Assembly: GCF_030518235.1 (NCBI RefSeq)
Contig: NZ_JAULSA010000001.1
Location: forward strand, 620,001 to 684,000
DNA from: Saccharibacillus sp. CPCC 101409
GTDB lineage: Bacteria > Bacillota > Bacilli > Paenibacillales > Paenibacillaceae
DNA length: 64,000 nt
Direction of reading: 5' to 3'
Shown: positions 27,386 through 35,290 of the stretch, piece after piece
Position numbering within the stretch: position 1 is the stretch's first letter
Layout: every line of letters starts with the position of its first letter
Notes under the pieces: generated by a model
Databases searched by the model: none
Told to the model about the DNA's origin: nothing
Seen by the model: the letters and a program-made list of their open reading frames with translations, nothing else
Position numbers and translations under genes: made by a program

Positions 27386-28018
27386 ATGCTGGAACGTTAC
27401 AAGACTGTCAGGCAGGAAGGGCAGCGGGAGATTGTGATTCGCAAGTCGCGCTTTATCGGTCACATCCGGCCGGTGCAGACGGAAGAAGAAGCCGCAGCTT
27501 TTATCGAACAAATCAAGAAACGCCATCGCGACGCTACTCACAACTGTTCGGCTTATCTGCTCGGCGAGCGCGATGAAATCCAGAAACAGTCGGACGACGG
27601 GGAACCGAGCGGCACGGCCGGCAAGCCGATTCTGGAGGTCTTAAAGAACCGGGAACTCAAAAATGTGGCGGTCGTCGTTACCCGGTATTTCGGCGGGATT
27701 ATGCTCGGCGCGGGAGGATTGATCCGGGCTTATGCGGACGGAGCCGTGGCGGCGGTCGAAGCCGGCGGTGAGATTGCGAGAGTGCTGCATACCGAAGTAT
27801 TCGTTACGATCGATTATACGTGGCACGGCAAAGTGGAAAACGAGCTGCGCAGCCGCGAAGTCCGTACGGGAGAGACGCAGTTTACCGATAAAGTGACACT
27901 GCTCTGCCTGCCGCTTGCGGCGGAGACGGACCGCTTCGTTTCCTGGATCACGGATATTACCCAGGGACAGGCCGACGTATCGAAGGGAGAACCGGTTTAC
28001 TACATCGAAGGGGAATAA
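27386..28018 (+). CDS. yvyE: IMPACT/YigZ-family protein YvyE
   Basis: A 210-residue cytoplasmic protein. ATG 27386 gives MLERYKTVRQEGQREIVIRKSRFIGH, the usual family N-terminus, with AAGGAAAGG upstream; an in-frame ATG at 27335 would add an unusual tail. The UPF0029 signature is clear in the middle (DDGEPSGTAGKPILEVL, then VVVTRYFGGIMLGAGGLIRAY at about 95-116), followed by the C-terminal ferredoxin-like domain. Eukaryotic relatives regulate GCN2; the bacterial role is not settled. The TetR-family gene begins 5 bases after the stop, so the two are probably co-transcribed. Confidence 0.9.
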   Translation: MLERYKTVRQEGQREIVIRKSRFIGHIRPVQTEEEAAAFIEQIKKRHRDATHNCSAYLLGERDEIQKQSDDGEPSGTAGKPILEVLKNRELKNVAVVVTRYFGGIMLGAGGLIRAYADGAVAAVEAGGEIARVLHTEVFVTIDYTWHGKVENELRSREVRTGETQFTDKVTLLCLPLAAETDRFVSWITDITQGQADVSKGEPVYYIEGE

Positions 28019-28023
28019 CGACT

Positions 28024-28626
28024 ATGGCGAGAAGAGCAGTGGAGCAGGAATTGTCGCGTGAGCGAATCTTGGAAGCGGCCAGGCATTTGTTCATCACCAA
28101 AGGGTACCGTGCCATCTCCATGCGCAGTATCGGTCAGCATCTGGGATACAGCCATGGTTCGCTCTACTATCATTTCAAAGAAAAAGCGGAGCTGTTTTAC
28201 GCCATCGTCGTCGAGGATTTCGGTTATTTGTCCAGCTGTCTAAACAGCGTCGTGACGGGACCGGAAACCGGAGGGTTTACACGCACGGAGCTGCTGCTGC
28301 TGGAATTTATCCGTTTCGGGTTGGACCGGCCGCATCAGTACGAGATTATGTTTATGACGCGCGACGAAGAGCTGCTGGCATACTGCCGCAGCGAACAGGG
28401 CCGATGTCTGGAGCTGTTTGCTTCGATCGTACGCGGACATCTGGACCCCGGCCTGCATACGGAAGAATCGCTCAAGAGCGTTCCGCTGAGTCTGTTTTTG
28501 TCCGCGCACGGTTTTATCTCGTATTACATTCAGGAAAAAGCAACCTTTGAAGAAGTCCGTTCCGCCGCCGTGACGCATGTGCGCATTTTATGCGAAAGTC
28601 TGCATCTGGCCGCTTCAAGGCGTTGA
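28024..28626 (+). CDS. TetR-family transcriptional regulator
   Basis: A 200-residue regulator with the TetR helix-turn-helix at about residues 12-58 (RERILEAARHLFITKGYRAISMRSIGQHLGYSHGSLYYHFKEKAELF), a near-consensus match. The C-terminal ligand domain (about 70-195) shows no recognisable ligand signature beyond generic helices. It lies 5 bases after yvyE and is closed by a terminator. No efflux pump or enzyme gene is adjacent, so the target is unknown. Confidence 0.9.
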   Translation: MARRAVEQELSRERILEAARHLFITKGYRAISMRSIGQHLGYSHGSLYYHFKEKAELFYAIVVEDFGYLSSCLNSVVTGPETGGFTRTELLLLEFIRFGLDRPHQYEIMFMTRDEELLAYCRSEQGRCLELFASIVRGHLDPGLHTEESLKSVPLSLFLSAHGFISYYIQEKATFEEVRSAAVTHVRILCESLHLAASRR

Positions 28627-28704
28627 AAGGTTAATCTGGAAACGCTTTGCTGCGTTCTTGTGCGGGTGTGCACGATCTTCGCTGTGCCGTTCCGCAGGAA
28701 CTAT

Positions 28705-28768
28705 TGCAAAAAGCCGCTTTCCCGTATCCGGTTCTAAAACCGGGTAACGCGGAAAACGGCTTTTTGCG
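28705..28768 (+). terminator. Terminator after the TetR gene
   Basis: GCAAAAAGCCG pairs with CGGCTTTTTGC around an inner CCGGTT/AACCGG stem. The A- and T-rich ends make it effective in both directions, serving also the convergent gene at 28796. Confidence 0.88.
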
Positions 28769-28795
28769 CGCGCGGTTTGCGTAAAGGGCCAAAGG

Positions 28796-29761
28796 TCAGT
28801 CTTCGGCTTGCAGCTGTTCGATTCGCTCCAGCGGCAGTCCCGAAGCTTCGGCGGCTTCCTGCGGAGTCATGCCCATTTTCAGCAGACGGCGCGCCGTATC
28901 TTCAATCCCTTTTTGAATGCCCCGTTCGATGCCCTGTTCGATGCCCTGTTCGATGCCCTGTTCGATGCCCTGCTCAATGCCCCGTTCAATGCCTTGCTCA
29001 ATGCCCTGGCGAACCCCTTGCTCCAGTCCGGTTTTGAATCCGTAGATCTCTGCGTTTTTGGCCGCGTTCATTAAGGAAGCCTGATCGCGAAGAAACTTTT
29101 GCCGGGCTTCGTACTCCATTCGCAGCTGTTTATCCTGGCTCAGAAATTCCAGAGTCGTCATCACCTTTTTCAGTTTCGGTTCGTTCATCGTAAGCACCTC
29201 CCATTGATCATGATCGACGCCTTTCAGAAATAAAAGCCAGTTGGATAGTCCACCTTCTTCCAAAACAATCTGCCGTTCTTCAAGCTTGGGAAGTTCCAAA
29301 AAGTGAATCTCGATATCATCGGTCAACGAAATATCCGAACGATCTTCGCGCAGATGAAATACACTGTGGTACAGATCGTTAGGCAGCATTGTGAAATCCA
29401 CGATATTGATCGTTACGCAGCGTTTGAGCGAATCGTAAGACTGACCTTCAACCAGCTGCCCGCCGTACTGCTTGCTCCAATAGAAGAGCGTTCTTTTCTC
29501 CATATCGTAACGGTTAAACAGCTGCATTTCAACATTAATCAATTCGCCTTCCGTCGTGCGGGCTCGGATGTCGAGAATCGATTGTTTATCGCTCGGCGAA
29601 TCTTTGTCCGTATAAGGGTTCAGCAGGATAATTTCGCTTAGAGGAGGCTGCCCCGATTCCGTAAAAGTCCGATTTAGGAAAGCCAACAGGACATCCCGAT
29701 TCTCTTCGCTGCCGAAAATACGTTTAAACAAAAAGTCGTTGCGCGGATCGAGCAGTTCCAA
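28796..29761 (-). CDS. Rpn-type PD-(D/E)XK nuclease family putative transposase
   Basis: About 321 residues from a TTG at 29761, which gives the family N-terminus [17 protein letters not shown] and has CGGAG 9 bases upstream; an in-frame ATG at 29821 lacks a binding site. The nuclease core shows [20 protein letters not shown] (Asp64, Glu78, Gln80), the D...ExQ signature of the Rpn/PD-(D/E)XK transposase-like family. Residues about 230-285 are a run of ten four-residue units (EQGI, ERGI), DNA repeats of 12 bp, then a C-terminal helical segment ([20 protein letters not shown]). Rpn proteins promote recombination or act as nucleases in phage defence. No terminal inverted repeats or target duplications are seen. 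Confidence 0.82.
   Translation of the reverse strand: MELLDPRNDFLFKRIFGSEENRDVLLAFLNRTFTESGQPPLSEIILLNPYTDKDSPSDKQSILDIRARTTEGELINVEMQLFNRYDMEKRTLFYWSKQYGGQLVEGQSYDSLKRCVTINIVDFTMLPNDLYHSVFHLREDRSDISLTDDIEIHFLELPKLEERQIVLEEGGLSNWLLFLKGVDHDQWEVLTMNEPKLKKVMTTLEFLSQDKQLRMEYEARQKFLRDQASLMNAAKNAEIYGFKTGLEQGVRQGIEQGIERGIEQGIEQGIEQGIEQGIERGIQKGIEDTARRLLKMGMTPQEAAEASGLPLERIEQLQAED
28910..29025 (-). repeat. 12-bp tandem repeat inside the Rpn-type gene
   Basis: Roughly ten imperfect 12-base units (plus-strand unit GATGCCCTGTTC) encode repeated Gly-Ile-Glu-Gln or Gly-Ile-Glu-Arg. Being a multiple of three, copy-number change keeps the frame, so the linker length can vary without breaking the gene. Confidence 0.85.
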
Positions 29762-29854
29762 CTTAATCAGCTCCGTTTTCTTTTTATTATAAAAGAAAAG
29801 CGGTGAAAAGGGAACATTCATTCGTATTTTTTGGTTTGTATCTATATTCGAAAT

Positions 29855-30256
29855 CTACCCCTCCACAATCTTCACCTGAAACGTCCGCGAGCGCGGCCCG
29901 TCGAACTCGCAGAAGTAAATGCCCTGCCAGCGTCCGAGCAGCAGCCTTCCGTTCTCGATGATAACCGTCTGCGACGAACCGCAGGTGATTGCTTTGAGGT
30001 GGGAAGCGGTGTTGCCTTCGGCGTGGCGGTACTTCGGGTGCTCCCATGGATAAACCTCGTCCAGGATCATCAAGATATCGCGCTTGACGTCCGGATCGGC
30101 ATTCTCGTTGATCGCGATCCCGGCGGTGGTATGCGGACAGTACACGACGGCGAGGCCGCTTTTTACGCCGCTCTGGCGCACCAGATTCGAGACCTGGGGC
30201 GTAATATCCAGAATCTCGTCGCGGCGGGAAGTCGAAAGTTCCAGCTTATGCAGCAT
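29855..30256 (-). CDS. YjbQ-family protein (UPF0047)
   Basis: A 133-residue single-domain protein with AAGGAGG 8 bases before its ATG. Family landmarks are [25 protein letters not shown] (about 38-62), with the conserved His, and [39 protein letters not shown] toward the end. Members form a trimeric beta-fold with a metal- or phosphate-binding site and have weak thiamine-phosphate-synthase activity in vitro; the physiological role is uncertain. It is divergent from the sulfate importer and followed by the Rpn-type gene on the same strand. Confidence 0.92.
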   Translation of the reverse strand: MLHKLELSTSRRDEILDITPQVSNLVRQSGVKSGLAVVYCPHTTAGIAINENADPDVKRDILMILDEVYPWEHPKYRHAEGNTASHLKAITCGSSQTVIIENGRLLLGRWQGIYFCEFDGPRSRTFQVKIVEG

Positions 30257-30419
30257 AATAAATTCCTCCTTTTCGGACTCTTGTATTGCTTTGCTTCTTT
30301 ATCTATACCCGCCAGCCGGGAACCTGTTTCGAACCGAAACGCAGATCGAAACAGACTTCCGGCTCCCGCAATCGTTTGCGTTCCCGCCGCAATGTTTATT
30401 CCTTTTTGAAAAAAAGTGT

Positions 30420-30448
30420 TTGACGCCCGATGGTTAACCCTGATACAT
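30420..30448 (+). promoter_or_regulatory. Promoter of the sulfate importer operon
   Basis: TTGACG (30420-30425), 17 bases, ATACAT (or 18 bases and TACATT). It lies just upstream of a CymR-like element. Confidence 0.6.
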
Positions 30449-30459
30449 TATGCAATAAG

Positions 30460-30488
30460 TTAAACCGACTAGACTAATGGGAATAATG
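30460..30488 (+). promoter_or_regulatory. CymR-like (Rrf2) element before the sulfate importer
   Basis: The stretch TTAAACCGAC...TAATGGGAATAATG lies immediately downstream of the promoter. A related element with the same GGAATAATG end and an upstream ACC lies in the same position before the cystine symporter gene (54151-54175). CymR controls cystine uptake in Bacillus; a related repressor of sulfur uptake is inferred. Spacing between the conserved parts differs by three bases, so the match is imperfect. Confidence 0.45.
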
Positions 30489-30563
30489 AAAAGAAATCAG
30501 GCAAACGATTGCGGAACCGGCGGATGCCGAATTTCGGCTCGTTTCCAAATGGAGGAGTATCCG

Positions 30564-31382
30564 GTGCAAACGTCATGGCTGCGTCACAAAGGCTGGACCT
30601 ACGGTTTCCGTACGACGGTCCTGCTGTACTTTGTTATTCTGATCGTGCTGCCTATCGCTGGCGTGTACGTGTATTCCTTTTCGGAAGGCTGGGGACCGTT
30701 CTGGGAAAATGTCTCCGACCCCATCGCCTGGAAAGCGGTGCTGCTGACGATCAAACTTGCGCTTATCGCCACCGTAATCAATATTTTGCTCGGGACGATG
30801 ATCGGCTGGGTGCTGGTGCGCTACCGGTTCGCCGGGCGGGCGGTGCTGAACAGCCTGGTCGATCTGCCGTTCGCGCTGCCGACGGCTGTCGGCGGGCTGA
30901 TGATCCTGCTGCTGCTCGGTCCGAACAGTTGGGCGGGAAGCGTCGCCGAGCGGCTCGGCTTCGATATCGTGTTCCACCAGCCGGCGATCGTGATCGCGAT
31001 GGTGTTCGTCACGTTTCCGTTTGTAATCCGCGCGATTCAGCCGCTGCTGGAGGAGATGGACGCGTCGGCGGAAGAAGCTTCGTATACGCTGGGCGCTTCG
31101 CGGGCGGCGACTTTTTGGCGCGTTATCCTGCCGCAGATCGCGCCGGGCATCGCGGGCGGCGGCATGCTGGCGTTCTCGCGGGCGCTGGCGGAATTCGGGG
31201 CCGTCGTGCTGGTCGCGGGCAATATTCCGGCCAAAACGCTTACCGCGTCCGTGTTTATCTACGGCGAGGTCGAGAGCGACAACAATCTGGGCGCGGCCGC
31301 CGTATCGGTGCTGCTGCTGACTTTGTCGCTGCTGATCCTTTGGCTCATTAACCGGGTGCAGCGCAGAGGAGGTCGGGCGTAA
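30564..31382 (+). CDS. cysT: Sulfate ABC transporter permease CysT
   Basis: A 272-residue membrane protein. GTG 30564 is preferred because GGAGGAG (30551-30557) lies 6 bases upstream and the resulting length matches CysT (about 275); in-frame ATGs at 30477 and 30549 lie before the site. Six membrane segments are visible, the first at about 16-38. The ATPase-contact loop is EEASYTLGASRAATFWRVILPQI (about 170-192). With CysW it forms the channel that imports sulfate or thiosulfate. The Trp-rich SEGWGPFW loop after the first segment is typical. cysW starts 3 bases after the stop. Confidence 0.92.
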   Translation: MQTSWLRHKGWTYGFRTTVLLYFVILIVLPIAGVYVYSFSEGWGPFWENVSDPIAWKAVLLTIKLALIATVINILLGTMIGWVLVRYRFAGRAVLNSLVDLPFALPTAVGGLMILLLLGPNSWAGSVAERLGFDIVFHQPAIVIAMVFVTFPFVIRAIQPLLEEMDASAEEASYTLGASRAATFWRVILPQIAPGIAGGGMLAFSRALAEFGAVVLVAGNIPAKTLTASVFIYGEVESDNNLGAAAVSVLLLTLSLLILWLINRVQRRGGRA

Positions 31383-31385
31383 ACG

Positions 31386-32183
31386 ATGAAAAAACTGTGG
31401 ATTGTGCTGACTTACCTCGTATTCGCCGTTCTGCTGGTTGCGCCGCTGGTCAAAATGACGCAAAGCGCGTTCGCGGAAGGATGGAGAGGCTTCGTAGAAG
31501 CCGCGACCCGTCCCGAAGCGCTGCACGCGCTGATGATGACGGGATTCGTTGTCGTATGCGTAACGCTGCTCAACGGCATTTTCGGTATTATGACGGCGCT
31601 CTATCTAGTGCGCGGCAAATGGCTCGGACGCCGTCTGCGCGCGATGATGAACAGCATCGTCGATCTGCCGTATGCGGTCTCGCCGGTGATCGGGGGGCTG
31701 ATGATCGTGCTGCTGGTCGGACCGGATACGGCGATCGGCGCTTTTTTCGAAGGGATCGGTTTCAAGATCGTCTACGCTTTTCCGGGCATGGTGATCGCGA
31801 CGCTGTTCGTGACGTTTCCGCTGATGGTGCGCGAGATTATGCCGGTGCTCGAAGAAATCGGCGACGATCAGGAGCAGGCTTCGGCCACGCTCGGCGCGTA
31901 CGGCTGGACGACGTTTCGCCGCGTGACGTGGCCGTCGATCCGCTGGGGCGTCGCCTACGGGACGGTGCTGACGGTGGCGCGTTCGATGGGCGAATTCGGC
32001 GCGGTGCTGGTCGTGTCGGGCAACATCATCAACCGGACGCAGACCGCGACGACGCTGGTGTACCAGGACGTGGAGAACTTCGATATCGCGGCGGCCGGAG
32101 GCATCGCGCTCATCCTGGCGGCGTTCTCGGCGGGTCTGCTGCTGCTGATGGAATGGACGAAGAAAAGAAGGGAAGTGCACTGA
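31386..32183 (+). CDS. cysW: Sulfate ABC transporter permease CysW
   Basis: A 265-residue permease paired with CysT. The first membrane segment is at about residues 4-20, followed by the SAFAEGWRGFVEAATRPEALHALMMT loop found in CysW. The ATPase-contact loop reads QEQASATLGAYGWTTFRRVTWPSI (about 160-183), and SMGEFGAVLVVSGNI (about 203-217) is the conserved sulfate-permease segment. The gene starts 3 bases after cysT and ends 1 base before cysA, so the three are tightly coupled. Confidence 0.93.
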   Translation: MKKLWIVLTYLVFAVLLVAPLVKMTQSAFAEGWRGFVEAATRPEALHALMMTGFVVVCVTLLNGIFGIMTALYLVRGKWLGRRLRAMMNSIVDLPYAVSPVIGGLMIVLLVGPDTAIGAFFEGIGFKIVYAFPGMVIATLFVTFPLMVREIMPVLEEIGDDQEQASATLGAYGWTTFRRVTWPSIRWGVAYGTVLTVARSMGEFGAVLVVSGNIINRTQTATTLVYQDVENFDIAAAGGIALILAAFSAGLLLLMEWTKKRREVH

Positions 32184-32184
32184 G

Positions 32185-33252
32185 ATGCAGCATGTGGAGG
32201 TACGCGGTCTCGATAAACATTTCGGCGGGTTCCATGCGGTCAAGGACGTGTCGTTCGATATTCAAAAAGGACATCTGATCGGCCTGCTCGGCCCGAGCGG
32301 CGGCGGCAAAACGTCGATCCTGCGCATGCTGGCGGGACTGGAAAGTCCGGACGCCGGCGAGATTCTGTTCCACGGCACAAAGGTCAACGATCTGCCGCCG
32401 CAGGAACGGGGCATCGGATTCGTATTCCAGAATTACGCGCTGTTCAAGCATATGACGGTATTCGAGAATATCGCGTACGGATTGAAAGTCAAAAAAGCGC
32501 CGAAAGCGCAGATTCGCGAGCGGGTGGCGGAACTGGTCGAACTGACCGGCTTGAAAGGCTTCGAGCAGCGCTATCCGCAGCAGCTTTCCGGCGGACAGCG
32601 GCAGCGGGTGGCGTTCGCCCGGGCGCTCGCGCCGGAGCCGCAGCTGCTGCTGCTCGACGAGCCGTTCGCGGCGATCGACGCCAAGATCCGCCAGGAGCTG
32701 CGTTCCTGGCTGCGCGAATTGATCGAGCGGGTGGGCATCACCTCGATCTTCGTCACGCACGACCAGGACGAAGCGATCGAAGTCGCCGACGAGATCATGG
32801 TGATCGGTCAGGGCCGGGTCGAGCAGAAAGGCACGCCGTGGGATATCTACAAAGAACCGGCGACGCCGTTCGTCGCTTCGTTCATCGGCGAATCGACACG
32901 GATCGAGCACGCCGCGGAGCTGCACGGATTCGACCGGGCGGCGGCCGCGCCGGGCACGCAGGCGCTGATTCGCCCCGAATACGTCGAAGTCGGACGGCCG
33001 AGCGAGTTCAGCCTGCTGTCGGCGACGGAAGAAGGCACGGTGCGGCACCTGCATTTCCGCGGCAGCCAGTGGCTGGTCGAGGTGCAGGTCGGGCAGCAAA
33101 GCCTGATTACGTACCGCTCGCTGGAGAAAGAAGCGCTTCAAGTCGGCGATCCGGTTCGCGTCATGGTGCACCGGGCTTATCTGTACAACGACGAGCGAAG
33201 CTGGATCGCCGAGAACCGGTTCAAAGCCGATCCGATGTCGATGATGATCTGA
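32185..33252 (+). CDS. cysA: Sulfate ABC transporter ATP-binding protein CysA
   Basis: A 355-residue ATPase that powers the CysTW channel. Walker A is GPSGGGKTS (about 35-43), the Q-loop VFQNYALF (about 80-87), the ABC signature LSGGQRQRVAFARAL (about 133-147) and Walker B LLLLDEPFAAID (about 153-164), with the switch His in VTHDQDEA (about 190). A C-terminal regulatory extension (about 240-350) is the TOBE-like domain typical of CysA. Length and motifs are complete. Confidence 0.95.
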   Translation: MQHVEVRGLDKHFGGFHAVKDVSFDIQKGHLIGLLGPSGGGKTSILRMLAGLESPDAGEILFHGTKVNDLPPQERGIGFVFQNYALFKHMTVFENIAYGLKVKKAPKAQIRERVAELVELTGLKGFEQRYPQQLSGGQRQRVAFARALAPEPQLLLLDEPFAAIDAKIRQELRSWLRELIERVGITSIFVTHDQDEAIEVADEIMVIGQGRVEQKGTPWDIYKEPATPFVASFIGESTRIEHAAELHGFDRAAAAPGTQALIRPEYVEVGRPSEFSLLSATEEGTVRHLHFRGSQWLVEVQVGQQSLITYRSLEKEALQVGDPVRVMVHRAYLYNDERSWIAENRFKADPMSMMI

Positions 33253-33316
33253 CATGCCGGGATTATATTCGCAGGACGCGGGGCCAGGAACCACTTTAAA
33301 CAAGGGTGTGAAGCGG

Positions 33317-34480
33317 ATGACACGCAAAGATATACAGCAAAAAGTCAAAGCGGGGCTGCGTGCGGACCGCGATAATTCCGCCGCGGCGTTTGCGCAAAAA
33401 ACGCGGGAATCCGGACGCGCTCTGCCGCTCAAGCGCCTGCCGACGCTGCTGGGCGTGCTGGCGCTGCTCGGCTCGCTGCTCGCGGGCTGCGCCGGTTCGG
33501 GATCGGCCGAAGAAGACGGCAGCGGCGCGCAGGCGCCCAAAGGCGATGTGACGCTCGTCGTCGGCGCCTACAGCGTGGTGAAAGATTCGGTGCAGGATAT
33601 CATTCCGCTGTTCCAGCAAAAATGGAAAGAAGAAACCGGCCAAACCGTCGTATTCCAGGAATCGTACGAAGCGTCCGGCACGCAGGCGCGGGCGATCGTC
33701 GGCGGCTTCGAAGCCGATGTGACTCTGCTGTCGCTCGAAGGCGATATCGACAAGCTGACCAAAGCGAAGCTGGTAAACGAAGACTGGAAAAATAAACCCG
33801 ACAGCGGCATGATTACCCGCTCCGTCGCTGTGATCGGCACGCGAGAAGGCAATCCGCTGGGCATCAGAAGTTTCGCCGATCTGGCGAAGCCGGGCGTCAA
33901 AGTGCTGTACCCGAATCCCAAAACGTCGGGCGGGGCCCAGTGGGACATCAACGCTATCTACGGCGCAGGATTGAAGGAATCGGAACGCGAAACCGGCCGA
34001 AAAGACCCGGCGTTCGCCAAAAACTTTCTGAAGGCTGTGCACGCCAATATCGAGTCGCTGGACAAAAGCGGCCGCGCTTCGATGGCCGCGTTCGAATACG
34101 GCGTGGGCGACGCGCTGGTCACGTACGAGAACGAGCTGCTGGCGCGCATCGCCAAAGGCGCGAAATACGAAGTCGTCGTGCCGGACGATACGATCCTGAT
34201 CGAGAATCCGGCCGCGGTGGTCGACGCCAACGTGGACAAGCACGGCACGCGCGAAGTCGCGGAAGCGTTCCTCGATTTCCTCTGGTCCGCCGAAGCGCAG
34301 CGGGTATTCGCCGAGAACGGGTTCCGGCCGGTGGACCCGGAGGTTTATAAAGAGTTTGCTAAAAATTACCCGAACCCGAAAGGGATGTTCGATATTGAGT
34401 ATCTTGGGGGTTGGGGGGAAGTGCGGGAAGAGTTGTATTCGAAGCGGGGGGTATGGTATCAGGTGTTGGCGGGGGTCTGA
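33317..34480 (+). CDS. Sulfate-binding lipoprotein of the sulfate ABC transporter
   Basis: A 387-residue protein from ATG 33317. It is unusual: about 45 hydrophilic residues precede the signal, so the hydrophobic core TLLGVLALLGSLLAG and lipobox LLAGC lie at about residues 43-58. No ribosome binding site and start are evident closer to the lipobox. The mature domain has the sulfate-binding-protein landmarks: GAYSVVKDSVQDIIPLF, QESYEASGTQARAI, and LYPNPKTSGGAQWDINAIYG (about 195-215), which contributes to anion binding. It delivers sulfate or thiosulfate to CysTWA; the gene order T-W-A-binding protein is a plausible rearrangement of the usual operon. A possible molybdate role is less likely given these motifs. 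Confidence 0.87.
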   Translation: MTRKDIQQKVKAGLRADRDNSAAAFAQKTRESGRALPLKRLPTLLGVLALLGSLLAGCAGSGSAEEDGSGAQAPKGDVTLVVGAYSVVKDSVQDIIPLFQQKWKEETGQTVVFQESYEASGTQARAIVGGFEADVTLLSLEGDIDKLTKAKLVNEDWKNKPDSGMITRSVAVIGTREGNPLGIRSFADLAKPGVKVLYPNPKTSGGAQWDINAIYGAGLKESERETGRKDPAFAKNFLKAVHANIESLDKSGRASMAAFEYGVGDALVTYENELLARIAKGAKYEVVVPDDTILIENPAAVVDANVDKHGTREVAEAFLDFLWSAEAQRVFAENGFRPVDPEVYKEFAKNYPNPKGMFDIEYLGGWGEVREELYSKRGVWYQVLAGV

Positions 34481-34490
34481 GGGGCGCTCG

Positions 34491-34594
34491 CTGATTCCGC
34501 TTTGTCACTCCGGCTCGTTTTCCTCCCCCTTGATTGGAATAAGAGATTTAGAGGAAGGGGAGGAAAGCCGAAAGTCGTTCCAAATCGGAATCAG
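34491..34594. repeat. Large interrupted hairpin after the sulfate operon
   Basis: Outer arms CTGATTCCG (34491-34499) and CGGAATCAG (34586-34594) enclose inner arms CGGC...TTTCCTCCCC and GGGGAGGAAA-GCCG (34511-34528 and 34557-34570). No T-run follows. It starts 11 bases after the binding-protein stop and may protect or end the mRNA. Confidence 0.6.
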
Positions 34595-34654
34595 CTCGCT
34601 GCGCAGTCCCCGCGAGGAGGGGCGGGGAAGGCAGGCACGCTCTATCCGCTCCGC

Positions 34655-34873
34655 CGGCAAGGACGTGGGCTCGCGTGCCGCATTGCCGAGATCAAGGGCA
34701 AGGACGTGGGCTCGCGTGCCGCATTGCCGAGATCAAGGGCAAGGGCAAGGGCAAGGGCAAGGGCAAGGGCAAGGGCAAGGGCAAGGGCAAGGGCAAGAGC
34801 GTGGGCTCGCGTACGCATCGCCGAGATCAAGGGCAAGGCAAGGATCAAGACATGGGCTCGCGTACGCATCGCC
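34655..34873. repeat. Tandem repeats: two 41-bp units, a GGGCAA hexamer run and two degenerate copies
   Basis: Two exact 41-bp units start at 34661 and 34702. They run into about ten GGGCAA hexamers (to about 34798), then two diverged copies of GTGGGCTCGCGT... at 34801 and about 34853. All six frames remain open because the hexamer has no stop, producing spurious reading frames on both strands. No CRISPR-like unique spacers are present. Confidence 0.85.
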
Positions 34874-34892
34874 TGGAGAGAAGGCGATGCGT
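34864..34892 (+). terminator. Hairpin between the repeat tract and the small membrane protein gene
   Basis: ACGCATCGCC pairs with GGCGATGCGT over 10 bp. On the plus strand it is followed by TTATTTTC, a weak terminator tail. On the minus strand it directly follows the stop codon of the small membrane protein gene but has no T-run. Confidence 0.6.
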
Positions 34893-35102
34893 TTATTTTC
34901 TGCGTTTACCGCCGTTGAGGGCCAGGGTTAGGTAGATAATACCGCCGATGATCGCGCCGGCGATCAGGGCAGCGACGAGGGAAGAGGTAAGGATGCTCAA
35001 GAATCCGGCAATTCCGGGGTGTTTGGCAATTTCGGTCAAGCCCAGGAAGAAGACGAGTACGGTCGGGATCAGGAAAGATTTGGACTTCAGGAAATTTTTC
35101 AT
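34893..35102 (-). CDS. Small membrane protein (69 aa)
   Basis: A 69-residue protein with a basic start (MKNFLKSKSF), two hydrophobic segments (about 10-26 and 34-62) and a basic C-terminus (NGGKRRK). GAAAGGAG lies about 7 bases upstream of the ATG. No known family is recognised. It is transcribed away from the metallo-hydrolase and toward the repeat tract. Function unknown. Confidence 0.72.
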   Translation of the reverse strand: MKNFLKSKSFLIPTVLVFFLGLTEIAKHPGIAGFLSILTSSLVAALIAGAIIGGIIYLTLALNGGKRRK

Positions 35103-35290
35103 GCGGGCTCCTTTCGAGCGGCGGGAATTCGGATGATGCGGCGAAAGCCGCTTTTTCCATTATAGCGTAGAGAGGGAAGTTCGTCTGAGGGAGTTTTTCG
35201 GGCGGGAAAAGGTGGGGTATAATCGGGGGATGATACAATGGAAAGAAGATAAGAGTCCTAACAGTATAAGTTTGGGAAGGTGAAGGGTAG

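Noticed and set aside
28796-29821. Insertion sequence around the Rpn-type gene
   Set aside because: No terminal inverted repeats or target-site duplications are visible on either side.
34655-34873. Possible CRISPR array
   Set aside because: Units are contiguous tandem copies without unique spacers and no cas genes are near.
34502-34918. Open reading frames across the hexamer tract (Arg/Ala- or Leu/Ala-repeat proteins on both strands)
   Set aside because: They exist only because the GGGCAA repeat has no stop in any frame; no ribosome binding site and no protein-like composition outside the repeat.
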